A stretch of DNA of 36,553 bases. It comes from an uncultured Shewanella sp. (GTDB lineage Bacteria > Pseudomonadota > Gammaproteobacteria > Enterobacterales > Shewanellaceae). The translations under genes and the position numbers were made by a program. The notes below the pieces were generated by a model that did not search any database, had not been told where the DNA came from, and saw only the letters and a program-made list of their open reading frames with translations. This document shows positions 16,584 through 24,772 of the stretch, one piece after another. The stretch lies in contig NZ_CANLZC010000055.1 of the NCBI RefSeq assembly GCF_947495455.1, positions 1 to 36,553 of the forward strand. Direction: 5' to 3'. Within the stretch, counting starts at the first letter, position 1; each line of letters opens with the position of its first letter.

Positions 16584-16720
16584 TGTCTTTCTCCTTTAAA
16601 GTGTGACCCCATCATTGAAAACGGTCACTAATCGTTACTGGCATTCAGACCCCGTTATTGTTCGTGGTCTGACCTGTATAATATAAAATTTAAACCTTAG
16701 TGAAAAGTAATACAAGCTTT

Positions 16721-16738
16721 TTTAAACATTTGTTTGAA
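16721..16738. promoter_or_regulatory. PsrA-like palindrome between fadE and yafJ
   Basis: TTTAAACATTTGTTTGAA is a near-perfect palindrome of the form TTNAAACANNTGTTTNAA. It resembles the AAAC-N4-GTTT type sites bound by the TetR-family fatty-acid regulator PsrA, which controls beta-oxidation genes in Shewanella and relatives. It lies 138 bases before the fadE start and 93 before the yafJ start. The match to the consensus is from memory. Confidence 0.55.
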
Positions 16739-16830
16739 TATTTATTATTTTTAATTATTTAATCTGGCGCAATAACTGGGTAAAATGGCGTAAAATTGAG
16801 GTTTATCGTGTATAGAGTAGGTGAAGTAAA

Positions 16831-17628
16831 ATGTGTGAACTGCTGGCCATGAGCGCGAATGTGCCAACTGATATCGTGTTTAGTTTTACAGGGTTGGCGG
16901 AAAGAGGGGGAGTCACGGGTCCTCATGTTGATGGTTGGGGGATCACTTTTTATGAAGGTAAAGGCAGTCGTTCTTTTAAAGATGCTTGTCCAAGCAGTGA
17001 ATCGTATATTGCAACTATGATTAAATCCTTCCCGATTAAAAGTGAGCTAGTGATCAGTCACATTCGACAAGCCAATAGAGGTGGGGTTGCATTAGAAAAT
17101 ACTCATCCTTTTATGCGTGAATTATGGGGTAAATATTGGACTTATGCCCATAATGGTCAGCTAAGTGGCTATGAAGACACGTTATTATCTTCTCGTTTCT
17201 TACCTGTGGGCGATACAGATAGTGAGCAAGCCTTTTGCTGGATATTAGATAAAGTCTTAGAGAAGTTTGGCGCTATTAAGCCAAGTGATATGATACCTGT
17301 ATATCGTTATATTGCAAAGTTAGCGGATAAAATTAGGCAGTTAGGCGTGTTTAATATGATTTTAAGTGATGGTGATTTCTTAATGAACTATTGCTCTAAT
17401 AACCTGTGTTATATCACGCGTAAGGCACCATTTGGTAAAGCAAAGCTGATTGATACTGATGTGGTAGTGGATTTTGATAAAGAAACGACGCCTAATGATA
17501 TTGTCACCGTTATTGCGACTCGGCCTTTAACTCATAATGAAGAGTGGAGAATACTCAGTCCAGGACAATGGACTCTGTTTAGAAAAGGGGAAGTGGTGAT
17601 TGATCAGTCTGCGAAAACTGAAGCATGA
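16831..17628 (+). CDS. yafJ: class II glutamine amidotransferase, YafJ type
   Basis: A 265-residue protein of the class II (Ntn-type) glutamine amidotransferase family, best matching YafJ. Cys2 directly after the initiator methionine (MCELLAMSAN) is the expected N-terminal nucleophile exposed on methionine removal. The glutamine-binding region is recognisable (HVDGWGITFYEG near 32-43, SHIRQANRGG near 74-83, AHNGQL near 109-114, GDTDSEQ near 129-135). There is no synthase domain, so the ammonia acceptor is unknown. An AGGTGA ribosome binding site precedes the ATG. Its place beside fadE is also seen in enterobacteria. The gene ends at a bidirectional terminator. Confidence 0.92.
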   Translation: MCELLAMSANVPTDIVFSFTGLAERGGVTGPHVDGWGITFYEGKGSRSFKDACPSSESYIATMIKSFPIKSELVISHIRQANRGGVALENTHPFMRELWGKYWTYAHNGQLSGYEDTLLSSRFLPVGDTDSEQAFCWILDKVLEKFGAIKPSDMIPVYRYIAKLADKIRQLGVFNMILSDGDFLMNYCSNNLCYITRKAPFGKAKLIDTDVVVDFDKETTPNDIVTVIATRPLTHNEEWRILSPGQWTLFRKGEVVIDQSAKTEA

Positions 17629-17651
17629 ACCGATGAACATAATGGTTAATT

Positions 17652-17688
17652 AAACCCCGTTTAAGGCATGATATTTAAACGGGTTTTT
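17652..17688. terminator. bidirectional terminator after yafJ and the DUF3108 gene
   Basis: CCCGTTTAA (17656-17664) pairs with TTAAACGGG (17675-17683), flanked by an A-rich left side with one bulged C and a TTTTT run on the right. It lies between two convergent genes. Confidence 0.85.
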
Positions 17689-17701
17689 ATCAAAGATATT
17701 T

Positions 17702-18487
17702 TTATTTAGGAAAGGTTAATTGGCTCATTTTTGTATCGTTCTTATTGTTTTCACCTTGGATCGGGGCGCTGAGTTCAGGGCTAAATTGATAGTTCAATAA
17801 CTGAATATCCAGTTGTTTACTGCCTTTTTCAAAGTGAGACAGTCTGATGGGTAAATAAGCTAGCGATGGCGCCATCCAGAAAAAGGTTTGCCTTTTCTTG
17901 TTGTCCCTAACGACTTCGATTTTTACTGTGTCATAGATGCCGCTGATCACTTTTATTTGTTCTCGGCCTATGACTTTAAATTTATAATCATCGATTTTTC
18001 CTTCTTTGACCATTTTGTATTCGAGATTTTTGGCTCCTTTGCTAATGTCTAAGCGAAATTGTAATTGTGCCATTAAAGGATCATAAATCGGCTCTTTATA
18101 GGGGAGTTTGGTTTTTTTATCTTTGTAACGACTGAATATTTCTTGTTTATCGCTTAAAAAAACGGTTTGATCTTGATAATCTGAGCCCGTGCCCTCTCTG
18201 TCGTGTGTGTAGCGGATTGGGAGTAAATGACCGTTTTTAGCGGTGAATTCACTGAGAATATGACGTTTATCCCACAGCACAAGTAGGCTCACATCACTGT
18301 CAAAACGGTACTGATAAATATCCCCTTGCTTTGGCGATAACTGATAACGGGCTTTACCCAGCTCAATACTGCCATAATATACTTGATATTCGGCAGTTTG
18401 CGGCGTGAGAGGGGTGATTTCTGCCTGAGTGAATTGGCTGAAAAAAATAACACTGAAGGCGGAGATGAAAGATTTAATTTTTAACAA
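17702..18487 (-). CDS. DUF3108 family envelope protein
   Basis: A 261-residue protein of the DUF3108 family, periplasmic or outer-membrane-facing proteins of unknown function. The YQVYYGSIELGKARYQL segment after the signal peptide, the strand-rich body (FDSDVSLLVLWDKR) and the late MAPSLAYLPIRLSH motif fit the family. The open frame extends to an ATG at 18532, but I chose the TTG at 18487: a perfect AAGGAG (18495-18500) lies 7 bases upstream, and this start gives a compact signal peptide (KIK, hydrophobic core, cleavage after TQA). The gene ends at a terminator shared with yafJ. The ATL gene lies 75 bases upstream in the same direction. Confidence 0.85.
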   Translation of the reverse strand: MLKIKSFISAFSVIFFSQFTQAEITPLTPQTAEYQVYYGSIELGKARYQLSPKQGDIYQYRFDSDVSLLVLWDKRHILSEFTAKNGHLLPIRYTHDREGTGSDYQDQTVFLSDKQEIFSRYKDKKTKLPYKEPIYDPLMAQLQFRLDISKGAKNLEYKMVKEGKIDDYKFKVIGREQIKVISGIYDTVKIEVVRDNKKRQTFFWMAPSLAYLPIRLSHFEKGSKQLDIQLLNYQFSPELSAPIQGENNKNDTKMSQLTFPK

Positions 18488-18494
18488 AGGAACA

Positions 18495-18500
18495 CTCCTT
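18495..18500 (-). promoter_or_regulatory. Shine-Dalgarno that decides the DUF3108 start
   Basis: AAGGAG on the minus strand, 7 bases before a TTG codon. No comparable site precedes the upstream in-frame ATG at 18532. Confidence 0.75.
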
Positions 18501-18561
18501 AAAACAATCTCAATATCAGAATTTATATACACTATGCGCTGAATGGATGAATAAGGCCTAG

Positions 18562-18966
18562 CTAGAAAGGCATTGCGAGCATTAATGTGGCCATATCAGG
18601 TTTCCATTCAAACTGGCTTAATTTAATCCGTCCGTTTTTCACTAATACGCCTTCCGCGATTAAATGTTGCATTTGATCCCTGAAAGCGGGGCTATGCTTT
18701 TCAAAAGCTATTTTTCCTTGGCTATTGACCACTCGGTGCCAAGGAAGGGTCAAGTGAGAAGGGGCTTGCTTTAAGGCTGTTGATACGAAGCGTGCTCGAC
18801 CCGGAAGGCCAGCATAATCGGCTATTTTGCCATAACTGCTGATTTTCCCTTTAGGGATCAGGGCAACGATATGCCAGATTTTTTCTTTGGGGCTAGGTTT
18901 AGGCGATAATGACTGCAACTTATCATTAATATGAGGCAATTGTTTATTTAATACTGTGCTTTGCAT
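18562..18966 (-). CDS. alkyltransferase-like protein (ATL, MGMT family)
   Basis: A 134-residue protein carrying only the DNA-binding domain of the O6-methylguanine methyltransferase family. The active-site motif PCHRV is replaced by PWHRV (Trp76), the hallmark of alkyltransferase-like proteins. These bind O6-alkylguanine and flag it for nucleotide excision repair instead of transferring the alkyl group. The helix-turn-helix/arginine-finger region YGKIADYAGLPGRARFV is at 45-61. The N-terminus has about 25 extra residues of unclear role, so a later start is possible. E. coli has a relative, YbaZ/AtlE. It is followed by the DUF3108 gene on the same strand, which need not be functionally linked. 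Confidence 0.92.
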   Translation of the reverse strand: MQSTVLNKQLPHINDKLQSLSPKPSPKEKIWHIVALIPKGKISSYGKIADYAGLPGRARFVSTALKQAPSHLTLPWHRVVNSQGKIAFEKHSPAFRDQMQHLIAEGVLVKNGRIKLSQFEWKPDMATLMLAMPF

Positions 18967-19401
18967 CAGAAACCTTTTACGTCAATAAATTAGCTTAAAT
19001 ATAGCGTATTTTGCCTCTTTATAGGGGGATTTGTTTGTAAATTTCAACCTTGTTGATCAATTTTAGTTGATGATGAACAAAGCGATATTTTATTTAAACT
19101 GTAACTTGTTATGTAACCTGAACTCGGGATAAGCAGCGCCCCTTAATAGTACTATTTTTGCCCCTATCTGTGTTGTGCTTTCTACTAATAGCCCGCTATT
19201 AGATACGAAATCCCGCCTTGATATCGACAAAAATTGCAGTATTAAGCCAAGTCCGAAAATAAACAATGACCCAATTTCATTCAATCTTTTAATATTGAAT
19301 GGGTTACCTTACATTGTTGACACTCATTATCCCGAGTTCAGGTTACGTACAGTCACGTACTTTTTCGAATGTTGATTTTGAATGAGTATTCATGCACTGA
19401 A
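18967..19401. other. 435-bp intergenic region containing a MITE-like element
   Basis: Apart from the inverted-repeat element at 19112-19347, this stretch holds no gene that I can support. The promoter of the ATL gene should lie in 18967-19111 or at the edge of the element. Two overlapping frames (19090-19284 minus and 19175-19375 plus) lie mostly inside the element and look spurious. Confidence 0.5.
19112..19347. mobile_element. MITE-like element with 20-bp terminal inverted repeats
   Basis: GTAACCTGAACTCGGGATAA at 19113-19132 is repeated perfectly in reverse complement at 19327-19346. The 236-bp unit is flanked on both sides by a TA dinucleotide (19110-19111 and 19348-19349), which could be a TA target duplication as made by Tc1/mariner/IS630-type transposases, though two bases are weak evidence. 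The interior encodes no transposase. It holds a 12-base palindrome (AATAGTACTATT, 19145-19156), an 8-bp hairpin with a 2-base loop (19185-19202) and a hairpin near 19267-19302. Compact size, perfect ends and structured non-coding interior fit a non-autonomous miniature inverted-repeat element. I cannot name the parent insertion sequence. Confidence 0.8.
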
Positions 19402-22311
19402 TTAGTGGGCAATGGTAATATCGAGTTTATGCAAAAGAGAAGGGTAGCCCCAGCCATTTTCGCCGACTTTGACAGGCTCTTTGGTGAGATATTCAAATAA
19501 TGTAGGCGCCAGTGAGCCATTAGCTTCCGAAAGAAGAGGTATTGCATCAGAGCCTATGGGACTCCCCCAAAAGCCAATAAAGGCATCTTTTTCTAGGTAA
19601 CTTTCGCCTGCATGTCGCCCTGGCACTTTGGTGTTGTAACCTATCCCTTCTCTTGGAAAAAGGTTAATGGTGCCCGCTCTTTCACTGGCATAAAGCTGTG
19701 CCAGTTGCACGATAGAATCTGGTCGTGGTGTCCATTGAGTGAGCTCTCGCCATTGTTTCGCATTACACCATGTGTTGCTGTCTTCTGGAAGTGCTTGGAG
19801 AATACAGAGTGTCCGTAATTTTGTTAAGCGTGTTAATATCTGCTTATCGGGTTTGGCTTGATATGGATTAAGGGATTGAACATCAAGAAGTGTAACATGA
19901 TCTGTGAATGCGTTTTTATCATTGATTGCACCATAGTAAAAACGCTGATTGTGATTGATGATGACTTCATCATGCCTTTGACCTAATCGATTTCCAATGA
20001 GCCGAATGTGACAAGTATTTTCATTGCAGTCTTTTTCGCGCACGACCATATAATCGAGCGTATCGCCTAAGGCATTTAATGTCTCTTCGATCATATCGAC
20101 GCTCATAGTGTGCTTAGCTGTGATTGGCGTCCATTGAATTAACTCTTTATAGACTGGCTGAGTCGCCCAGCCTTGTTGGGCATTAAAGAGATCGATCATG
20201 AAGTTTCCACCGGCGGTAGAGGCGATGACGGCATCACTATTTTTATTACTGGAAGGCTTTAATGCGTGAGTGATTTTAGGCCCTTCACCTTCATCGGATG
20301 AGATTTTTTTGATGGTAAGGGGGTAGCCCAATTTGGCTTCAATGGATGGAAAGATAAGTTTTTCTGGATTCAAAGTATAATAGACGGGGGCGAGACCATG
20401 ATCACCAGCCATGCCCCATAAAGTTTGATCATAAACGCCGGCTTGTCGATAGGCTTTTTCTATTTGGGTTATCCAATAATCCAGTCGATTGAGTTCACCA
20501 GTGGGCATAATGATTTCGTCGCTAAAGGGGCCAACAAAATGCGCAAAATGATCAGGCCATGGATTGTAGACTAAGGTGTAATCAGGGATCCCTTTGGCAT
20601 CGAGCTTGCTGTAACTTTCTATATCTTGTTGAATTTTCCATTGACGAGTTAATTTCGTATAGAAACTCCATGGTGATATTTGCAGGTAAGTTAAAATGTT
20701 ATCGATCAGTGATTGGCGCATTTTGTTTAAAATAGGCTCGACTTTTGCACGTTCATTCAGTTCCCTTAGGCAACGCTTTTCACCAAAATCACGGCGTTGT
20801 TCTCCTGTGCCTAAGTTAATTAATCCATCATAGCTAGTGTGTGCATTCCAATCATATTGAGCATTACAGTTAAGGGTTTTTAGGTGAATCAAACGATCAA
20901 ACATGGTTTGAACATCATTGACTTGTAATAGTTTATCAAGCTGGAGGGCATCGTTACCAAAAAAGTAGTAGGCTCTGTCTTTATCTCTGTCGACAAAATG
21001 AAAGTTGGGGATCCCTGTACCTTGTTTACCCGCAACTTTAGCCCCCGTTTTGATGATGGGGAGGTTTCGTACACTGATGGTGGGTGTAGAGGCGATGCCG
21101 AACTGTGCGATTGAATTCGAGTATTGATGATATAAACCTTTAAAAAAGGGTAAATAATGAAGATCGTGATAGGTTTGTTCTGACAATTTATGTAAAAAAC
21201 CCATGGTGGGTTGATGTTGAGGTCTTCCTTGAGCGATTGGACTGTTTAAAGCCAATCTATTTTGATCTTGTTGGTAGGCGTGGGCGATAAAAGGGCTATT
21301 AGGGGTGATTAATCCTTGAATTAAACCTTGTTGTAATCCATCAACGGTCAATTGTACCGCGATACGGCGTTTTTGTTGTGATTGTAAAAAAGCAATGACT
21401 TGCTTCGGTTGTTTATCAAATGTGGTTTGAAGCCATTGATTCAGGCGTTGCTGCTTTTCATCTTGATAAACAAACTGTCGGTAGGCTTTGAGTACATTTA
21501 AGCGAACGAAATCGATTAATGTGATGGTTAATGCTTGTGCTTTATTGTCGGGCTTTAACACTTGTTTGGGAGCATCATTTGAGATGATTTTGAGCAGAGA
21601 CTGTTTTGTTTCCCCCTCATCCATGTCTGAAGTCACTTGCTTGAGAATACGGATCACTATGGGTTGAATTTTCGCAATTAATGCTAAGTCTTCATTTGAG
21701 TGACTTAAGTAAGTATAGTGTGCTGGAAGCCTATCCATCTTTTGCCATTCATCAATTTGAACGAGTGCATCATAGACGGTGATCATAGCTGCGATTAACT
21801 TTCTATCAAATTGAAGGCCTTTTGAGTGAGGCTTGTTTATTGCTTTTTGTTCAAATGGTGCTTGTTGAGAGAATTGGAGTAAAGAGTGTTCAAATGCCGT
21901 TAATGTCTGATGGCTATATTGAGTTTGTAGGTGTTTTTTGAATGCATCACCTGAGCTAATATTGGTATATCTATCATAAAAATAGTAAAGAAAATAGCCT
22001 AATGGAATGGAATAGGAGGGATTAGCGAGTTGACCCATAACCCGTTTTTTAACTTTACCTTCAAGGGGCAAGGTGAGTATGTAGGTCTCTAATGTCATGC
22101 CGCCAATTGTAAATAAGCTCATGTCTCGAGCAAACTTTGTTGAATAGGACAGAGACGACACGATTTGGTTTTTAAATATCTCAGAAGAGTTAACCAGTCC
22201 GCCTATGAGTGGCGCATTGCCAATGTCTGCATGTGCTCCATGGCTTGAGGTTAATGCAAGCATGATTAGGCTTATTCGTTTAATCGCGCTTGCTCGAGTC
22301 ATCATTTCCAT
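19402..22311 (-). CDS. large secreted alkaline-phosphatase-superfamily protein
   Basis: A 969-residue protein with an N-terminal signal peptide (basic MTRASAIKR, hydrophobic core, cleavage near HAHA), so probably periplasmic or secreted. The C-terminal half shows metal-site features of the alkaline phosphatase/phosphodiesterase superfamily: DHFAHFVG near residue 586, AGDHGLAP near 633 and VPGRHAGES near 898, where Asp and His residues would bind two metals. The N-terminal half, about 400 residues of mainly helical character, is unfamiliar, and I could not place the usual nucleophile confidently. The substrate is unknown. The start is uncertain among ATG 22311 and nearby ATGs at 22305 and 22302, as no strong Shine-Dalgarno is seen. 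It lies 163 bases after a DUF2897 gene on the same strand. Confidence 0.8.
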   Translation of the reverse strand: MEMMTRASAIKRISLIMLALTSSHGAHADIGNAPLIGGLVNSSEIFKNQIVSSLSYSTKFARDMSLFTIGGMTLETYILTLPLEGKVKKRVMGQLANPSYSIPLGYFLYYFYDRYTNISSGDAFKKHLQTQYSHQTLTAFEHSLLQFSQQAPFEQKAINKPHSKGLQFDRKLIAAMITVYDALVQIDEWQKMDRLPAHYTYLSHSNEDLALIAKIQPIVIRILKQVTSDMDEGETKQSLLKIISNDAPKQVLKPDNKAQALTITLIDFVRLNVLKAYRQFVYQDEKQQRLNQWLQTTFDKQPKQVIAFLQSQQKRRIAVQLTVDGLQQGLIQGLITPNSPFIAHAYQQDQNRLALNSPIAQGRPQHQPTMGFLHKLSEQTYHDLHYLPFFKGLYHQYSNSIAQFGIASTPTISVRNLPIIKTGAKVAGKQGTGIPNFHFVDRDKDRAYYFFGNDALQLDKLLQVNDVQTMFDRLIHLKTLNCNAQYDWNAHTSYDGLINLGTGEQRRDFGEKRCLRELNERAKVEPILNKMRQSLIDNILTYLQISPWSFYTKLTRQWKIQQDIESYSKLDAKGIPDYTLVYNPWPDHFAHFVGPFSDEIIMPTGELNRLDYWITQIEKAYRQAGVYDQTLWGMAGDHGLAPVYYTLNPEKLIFPSIEAKLGYPLTIKKISSDEGEGPKITHALKPSSNKNSDAVIASTAGGNFMIDLFNAQQGWATQPVYKELIQWTPITAKHTMSVDMIEETLNALGDTLDYMVVREKDCNENTCHIRLIGNRLGQRHDEVIINHNQRFYYGAINDKNAFTDHVTLLDVQSLNPYQAKPDKQILTRLTKLRTLCILQALPEDSNTWCNAKQWRELTQWTPRPDSIVQLAQLYASERAGTINLFPREGIGYNTKVPGRHAGESYLEKDAFIGFWGSPIGSDAIPLLSEANGSLAPTLFEYLTKEPVKVGENGWGYPSLLHKLDITIAH

Positions 22312-22313
22312 AT

Positions 22314-22341
22314 TTACTCATGTTATTTTACTCATGTTATT
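22314..22341. repeat. two tandem 14-bp copies at the phosphatase start
   Basis: TTACTCATGTTATT occurs twice head to tail immediately upstream of the start of the alkaline-phosphatase-like gene. Read on the minus strand each copy contains ATGAGT, giving extra ATG codons in other frames just before the real start. Confidence 0.9.
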
Positions 22342-22474
22342 TTAAGTTACAGTTTGGCATTAAGTTTTGGGAATGCAAGATGGGGCAGAGGGAAAAGAGA
22401 AGCGCTCAATAAAATGATTGCGGGAATATTGATAAGATTGAATGAAAGAGTCAGTGCATAGGCAATAAAAGTGA

Positions 22475-22681
22475 TCATTTGTCACTGAAGGTATGGTGTT
22501 TTTTGTGCCTGGTGGCACCACCTAATGAGGTTTTATTCATACTTGGCGTGTTTTGTGTTTTTTTATGATTTTTATCAAGTTGGGTGAACTTGTATTTTGC
22601 ACTGTATTTGAGTATGAGTAAATTACTGGCGATGATCCCAAGGATTAAAATAATGATGAACCATGTTTCGATTGTTGACAT
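22475..22681 (-). CDS. DUF2897 family single-pass membrane protein
   Basis: A 68-residue protein with one N-terminal membrane segment at about residues 7-25 (TWFIIILILGIIASNLLIL), then a short basic, Lys/His-rich cytoplasmic-looking tail. Layout and the MSTIETW start fit DUF2897, small membrane proteins of Shewanella and relatives with no known role. It follows kdsB on the same strand after a strong hairpin, so it may be transcribed separately or as a reduced read-through product. Confidence 0.7.
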   Translation of the reverse strand: MSTIETWFIIILILGIIASNLLILKYSAKYKFTQLDKNHKKTQNTPSMNKTSLGGATRHKKHHTFSDK

Positions 22682-22735
22682 ATTTATACCTTTGACTGAG
22701 CTATCTGACCTTTTAATATTGATGACTCGGCCCTA

Positions 22736-22769
22736 AGATCTCAGCAAGTTTCTTTTTGTGCTGAGATCT
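22736..22769. terminator. strong 11-bp hairpin after kdsB
   Basis: AGATCTCAGCA (22736-22746) and TGCTGAGATCT (22759-22769) are perfect reverse complements around a 12-base loop. It lies 10 bases beyond the kdsB stop on the minus strand. There is no T run after the stem in that direction, so it could be a weak terminator or an RNA-stabilising/processing hairpin that sets off kdnA-kdnB-kdsB from the genes downstream. Confidence 0.7.
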
Positions 22770-22779
22770 CATATTTTCG

Positions 22780-23517
22780 TTAATCAACGGCTAAGCGAGC
22801 TTCACATATGCGAATATCTTCAGGAGTATCGACCTCTGGAGAATCAAAAGCGCTGATAGCCACTTTGATTTTGTAGCCATGCTCTAAGGCGCGTAATTGT
22901 TCAAGTTTTTCGAGATCTTCTAAACGGCCTAAAGGCAGCTTAGCAAAAGTTGAAATAAATTGGCGTGTATAAGCATAAACCCCTAAGTGTTTATATACGG
23001 GGTAGTCGTCGGTATCACGACCAAAGGGAATGCGCGCACGAGAAAAATACAAGGCGTAAAAATCATTATCAAACACCATTTTGACATGTTTAGGATCGTT
23101 TAGTTCATGTTCTTCAATGATTTCAAATCCCAGTGTTGCCATAGCAAACTCGCCAGGATGGCGTTGAAAGAGGCTAATGATTTGTTCGATGGAAATAGGG
23201 TCAATTAATGGTTGATCCCCTTGAAGGTTAATGACTAAGTCATCATCTTTTAGACCTAATTGCGTAATGGCATCTTCAATTCGATCGGTTCCCGATGCGG
23301 CGTCAGCACGGGTCATGACGACTTTTCCACCAAAAGATTCAACGGCCGCTTTAATTCTATCGTCGTCAGTGGCGACATAGATTTGACTTAATCCTTTAGC
23401 GAGAGCTGCGCGTTCATAGACATGTTGGATCATTGGCTTACCATTAATGGGGGCCAATGGTTTACCTGGAAAACGGCTGGAACCATAGCGGGCAGGGATT
23501 AATAAAGTGACATTCAT
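22780..23517 (-). CDS. kdsB: CMP-Kdo / CMP-8-amino-Kdo synthetase KdsB
   Basis: A 245-residue cytidylyltransferase that activates Kdo-type sugars with CTP before transfer to lipid A. The N-terminal nucleotide-binding motif IPARYGSSRFPGKPL is at 7-21, followed by the typical NLQGDQP motif near 95-101 and a C-terminal VDTPEDI. The open frame begins at 23574, but the extra 19 residues do not resemble the family, and the ATG at 23517 has AGGACA upstream and gives the canonical MNVTLLIPARYG start. It lies just downstream of kdnB and kdnA; in Shewanella the KdsB encoded here is known to act on 8-amino-Kdo, so this is its likely substrate. Confidence 0.96.
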   Translation of the reverse strand: MNVTLLIPARYGSSRFPGKPLAPINGKPMIQHVYERAALAKGLSQIYVATDDDRIKAAVESFGGKVVMTRADAASGTDRIEDAITQLGLKDDDLVINLQGDQPLIDPISIEQIISLFQRHPGEFAMATLGFEIIEEHELNDPKHVKMVFDNDFYALYFSRARIPFGRDTDDYPVYKHLGVYAYTRQFISTFAKLPLGRLEDLEKLEQLRALEHGYKIKVAISAFDSPEVDTPEDIRICEARLAVD

Positions 23518-23614
23518 TGATTGTCCTATTTTACAAAATATGAAGGGCTGCAAGCAGCCCAAAAATATCTTCAATACCGATTTAAGGTGTTGAGAGCCTT
23601 TTGATGATAAAGGG

Positions 23615-24685
23615 TTACATACGACGGTAAAGTGCGGTTAGCATTTCGTCAGTGACTTTTTCTTCCCAGCCATCACCATACACATTATGCCATAAAGGCC
23701 CCATACTTTTCGCGACTTTTACCATTTTGTCAATGGTTTCATTGGGTAAGTCTTTGCAAATGCCTTTGGGTAATGTGACATTATGCTTTTTCAGCATTTG
23801 GCGGAATTCTGCGACACCTTCAGGGTAGAAATCTTCTAGAACATCAAAGGCAATGCAATTACCAATACCATGGTGGTAGCCTAAAACATAACCTAAACCA
23901 TAAGAGACGGCATGACAGGCACCCACTTGACTGTAAGCAATGCTCATTCCGCCCATAAAAGAGGCCATCATAAGTTTGTCATCTTTGTCTGGATGATCAT
24001 CAAGGTAGACTTCGCGGCATAGGGCAAGGGCTTTTTCACCGTATGATTTTGAAAATTCATTTAAAAATGTGCCTTCGAGTGATTCAATACAATGAATATA
24101 GCAATCCATTCCAGTGTAAAACCATTGGTCGGTGGGCACGCCCTGGATTAACTCTGGGTCCATGATAATTTGATCAAAGACAGTATAATCAGAATTGAGG
24201 CCTAATTTTCGTTCTGGACCACACAGTACCGCTGTGCGCGAGGCTTCTGCGCCAGTGCCAGAAATGGTTGGGATCCCCACATGGTGAACCGCTGGGTGCT
24301 CAATAAGATCCCAACCTTGATATTTTGCCGAGCCTCCAGGATTGGTGAGCATGAGAGAGACAGCTTTAGCAATATCTATGGTTGAGCCACCGCCTAGCCC
24401 GACGACACTGACGGCTTGCTTAGCATTGAATGCTTGAACTTCTTTAGTCAGGTTATCAATTTGCTCTGTTGTCGGTTCATCATCGACATTGACCCAAATG
24501 ATGAGATCTTGAGGTTTTAATGGGATCCGTGTTTCTAGTGGCTTACCTTTATGAACATCATCGACTAAAAAAACAACATAGTCATCTTCTTGTTTTCGCT
24601 CAACGTTTAGGACATTATCAAGCTCTGCAAATGAACCGCGGCCATAAATCATTTTGGGTACGACTTTGAAATTTTTAAAACTCAT
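23615..24685 (-). CDS. kdnB: Kdo 8-oxidase KdnB
   Basis: A 356-residue iron-containing alcohol dehydrogenase matching KdnB, which oxidises the C8 hydroxyl of Kdo to an aldehyde using NAD. Features are the VVGLGGGSTIDIAK dinucleotide motif near 96-109, the GTGAEASRTAV segment near 143-153 and the metal-ligand region with GYHHGIGNC near 270-278. It lies between kdnA and kdsB in the same direction, 87 bases after kdnA, and needs KdnA to pull the reaction forward by transamination. It could be confused with other group III alcohol dehydrogenases, but the neighbourhood settles the call. Confidence 0.95.
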   Translation of the reverse strand: MSFKNFKVVPKMIYGRGSFAELDNVLNVERKQEDDYVVFLVDDVHKGKPLETRIPLKPQDLIIWVNVDDEPTTEQIDNLTKEVQAFNAKQAVSVVGLGGGSTIDIAKAVSLMLTNPGGSAKYQGWDLIEHPAVHHVGIPTISGTGAEASRTAVLCGPERKLGLNSDYTVFDQIIMDPELIQGVPTDQWFYTGMDCYIHCIESLEGTFLNEFSKSYGEKALALCREVYLDDHPDKDDKLMMASFMGGMSIAYSQVGACHAVSYGLGYVLGYHHGIGNCIAFDVLEDFYPEGVAEFRQMLKKHNVTLPKGICKDLPNETIDKMVKVAKSMGPLWHNVYGDGWEEKVTDEMLTALYRRM

Positions 24686-24772
24686 ATCATTGTCTCCATG
24701 ACATTCTTACTTGTCGAGGCGAGAAGAGGGGGAGAATAAAGTTGCGATCCCTCTACCTCTATCCATAAAGGG

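Noticed and set aside
19175..19375. 66-codon plus-strand frame in the MITE-like element as a transposase remnant
   Set aside because: No transposase motif is visible and most of the frame lies within the non-coding interior and terminal repeat.
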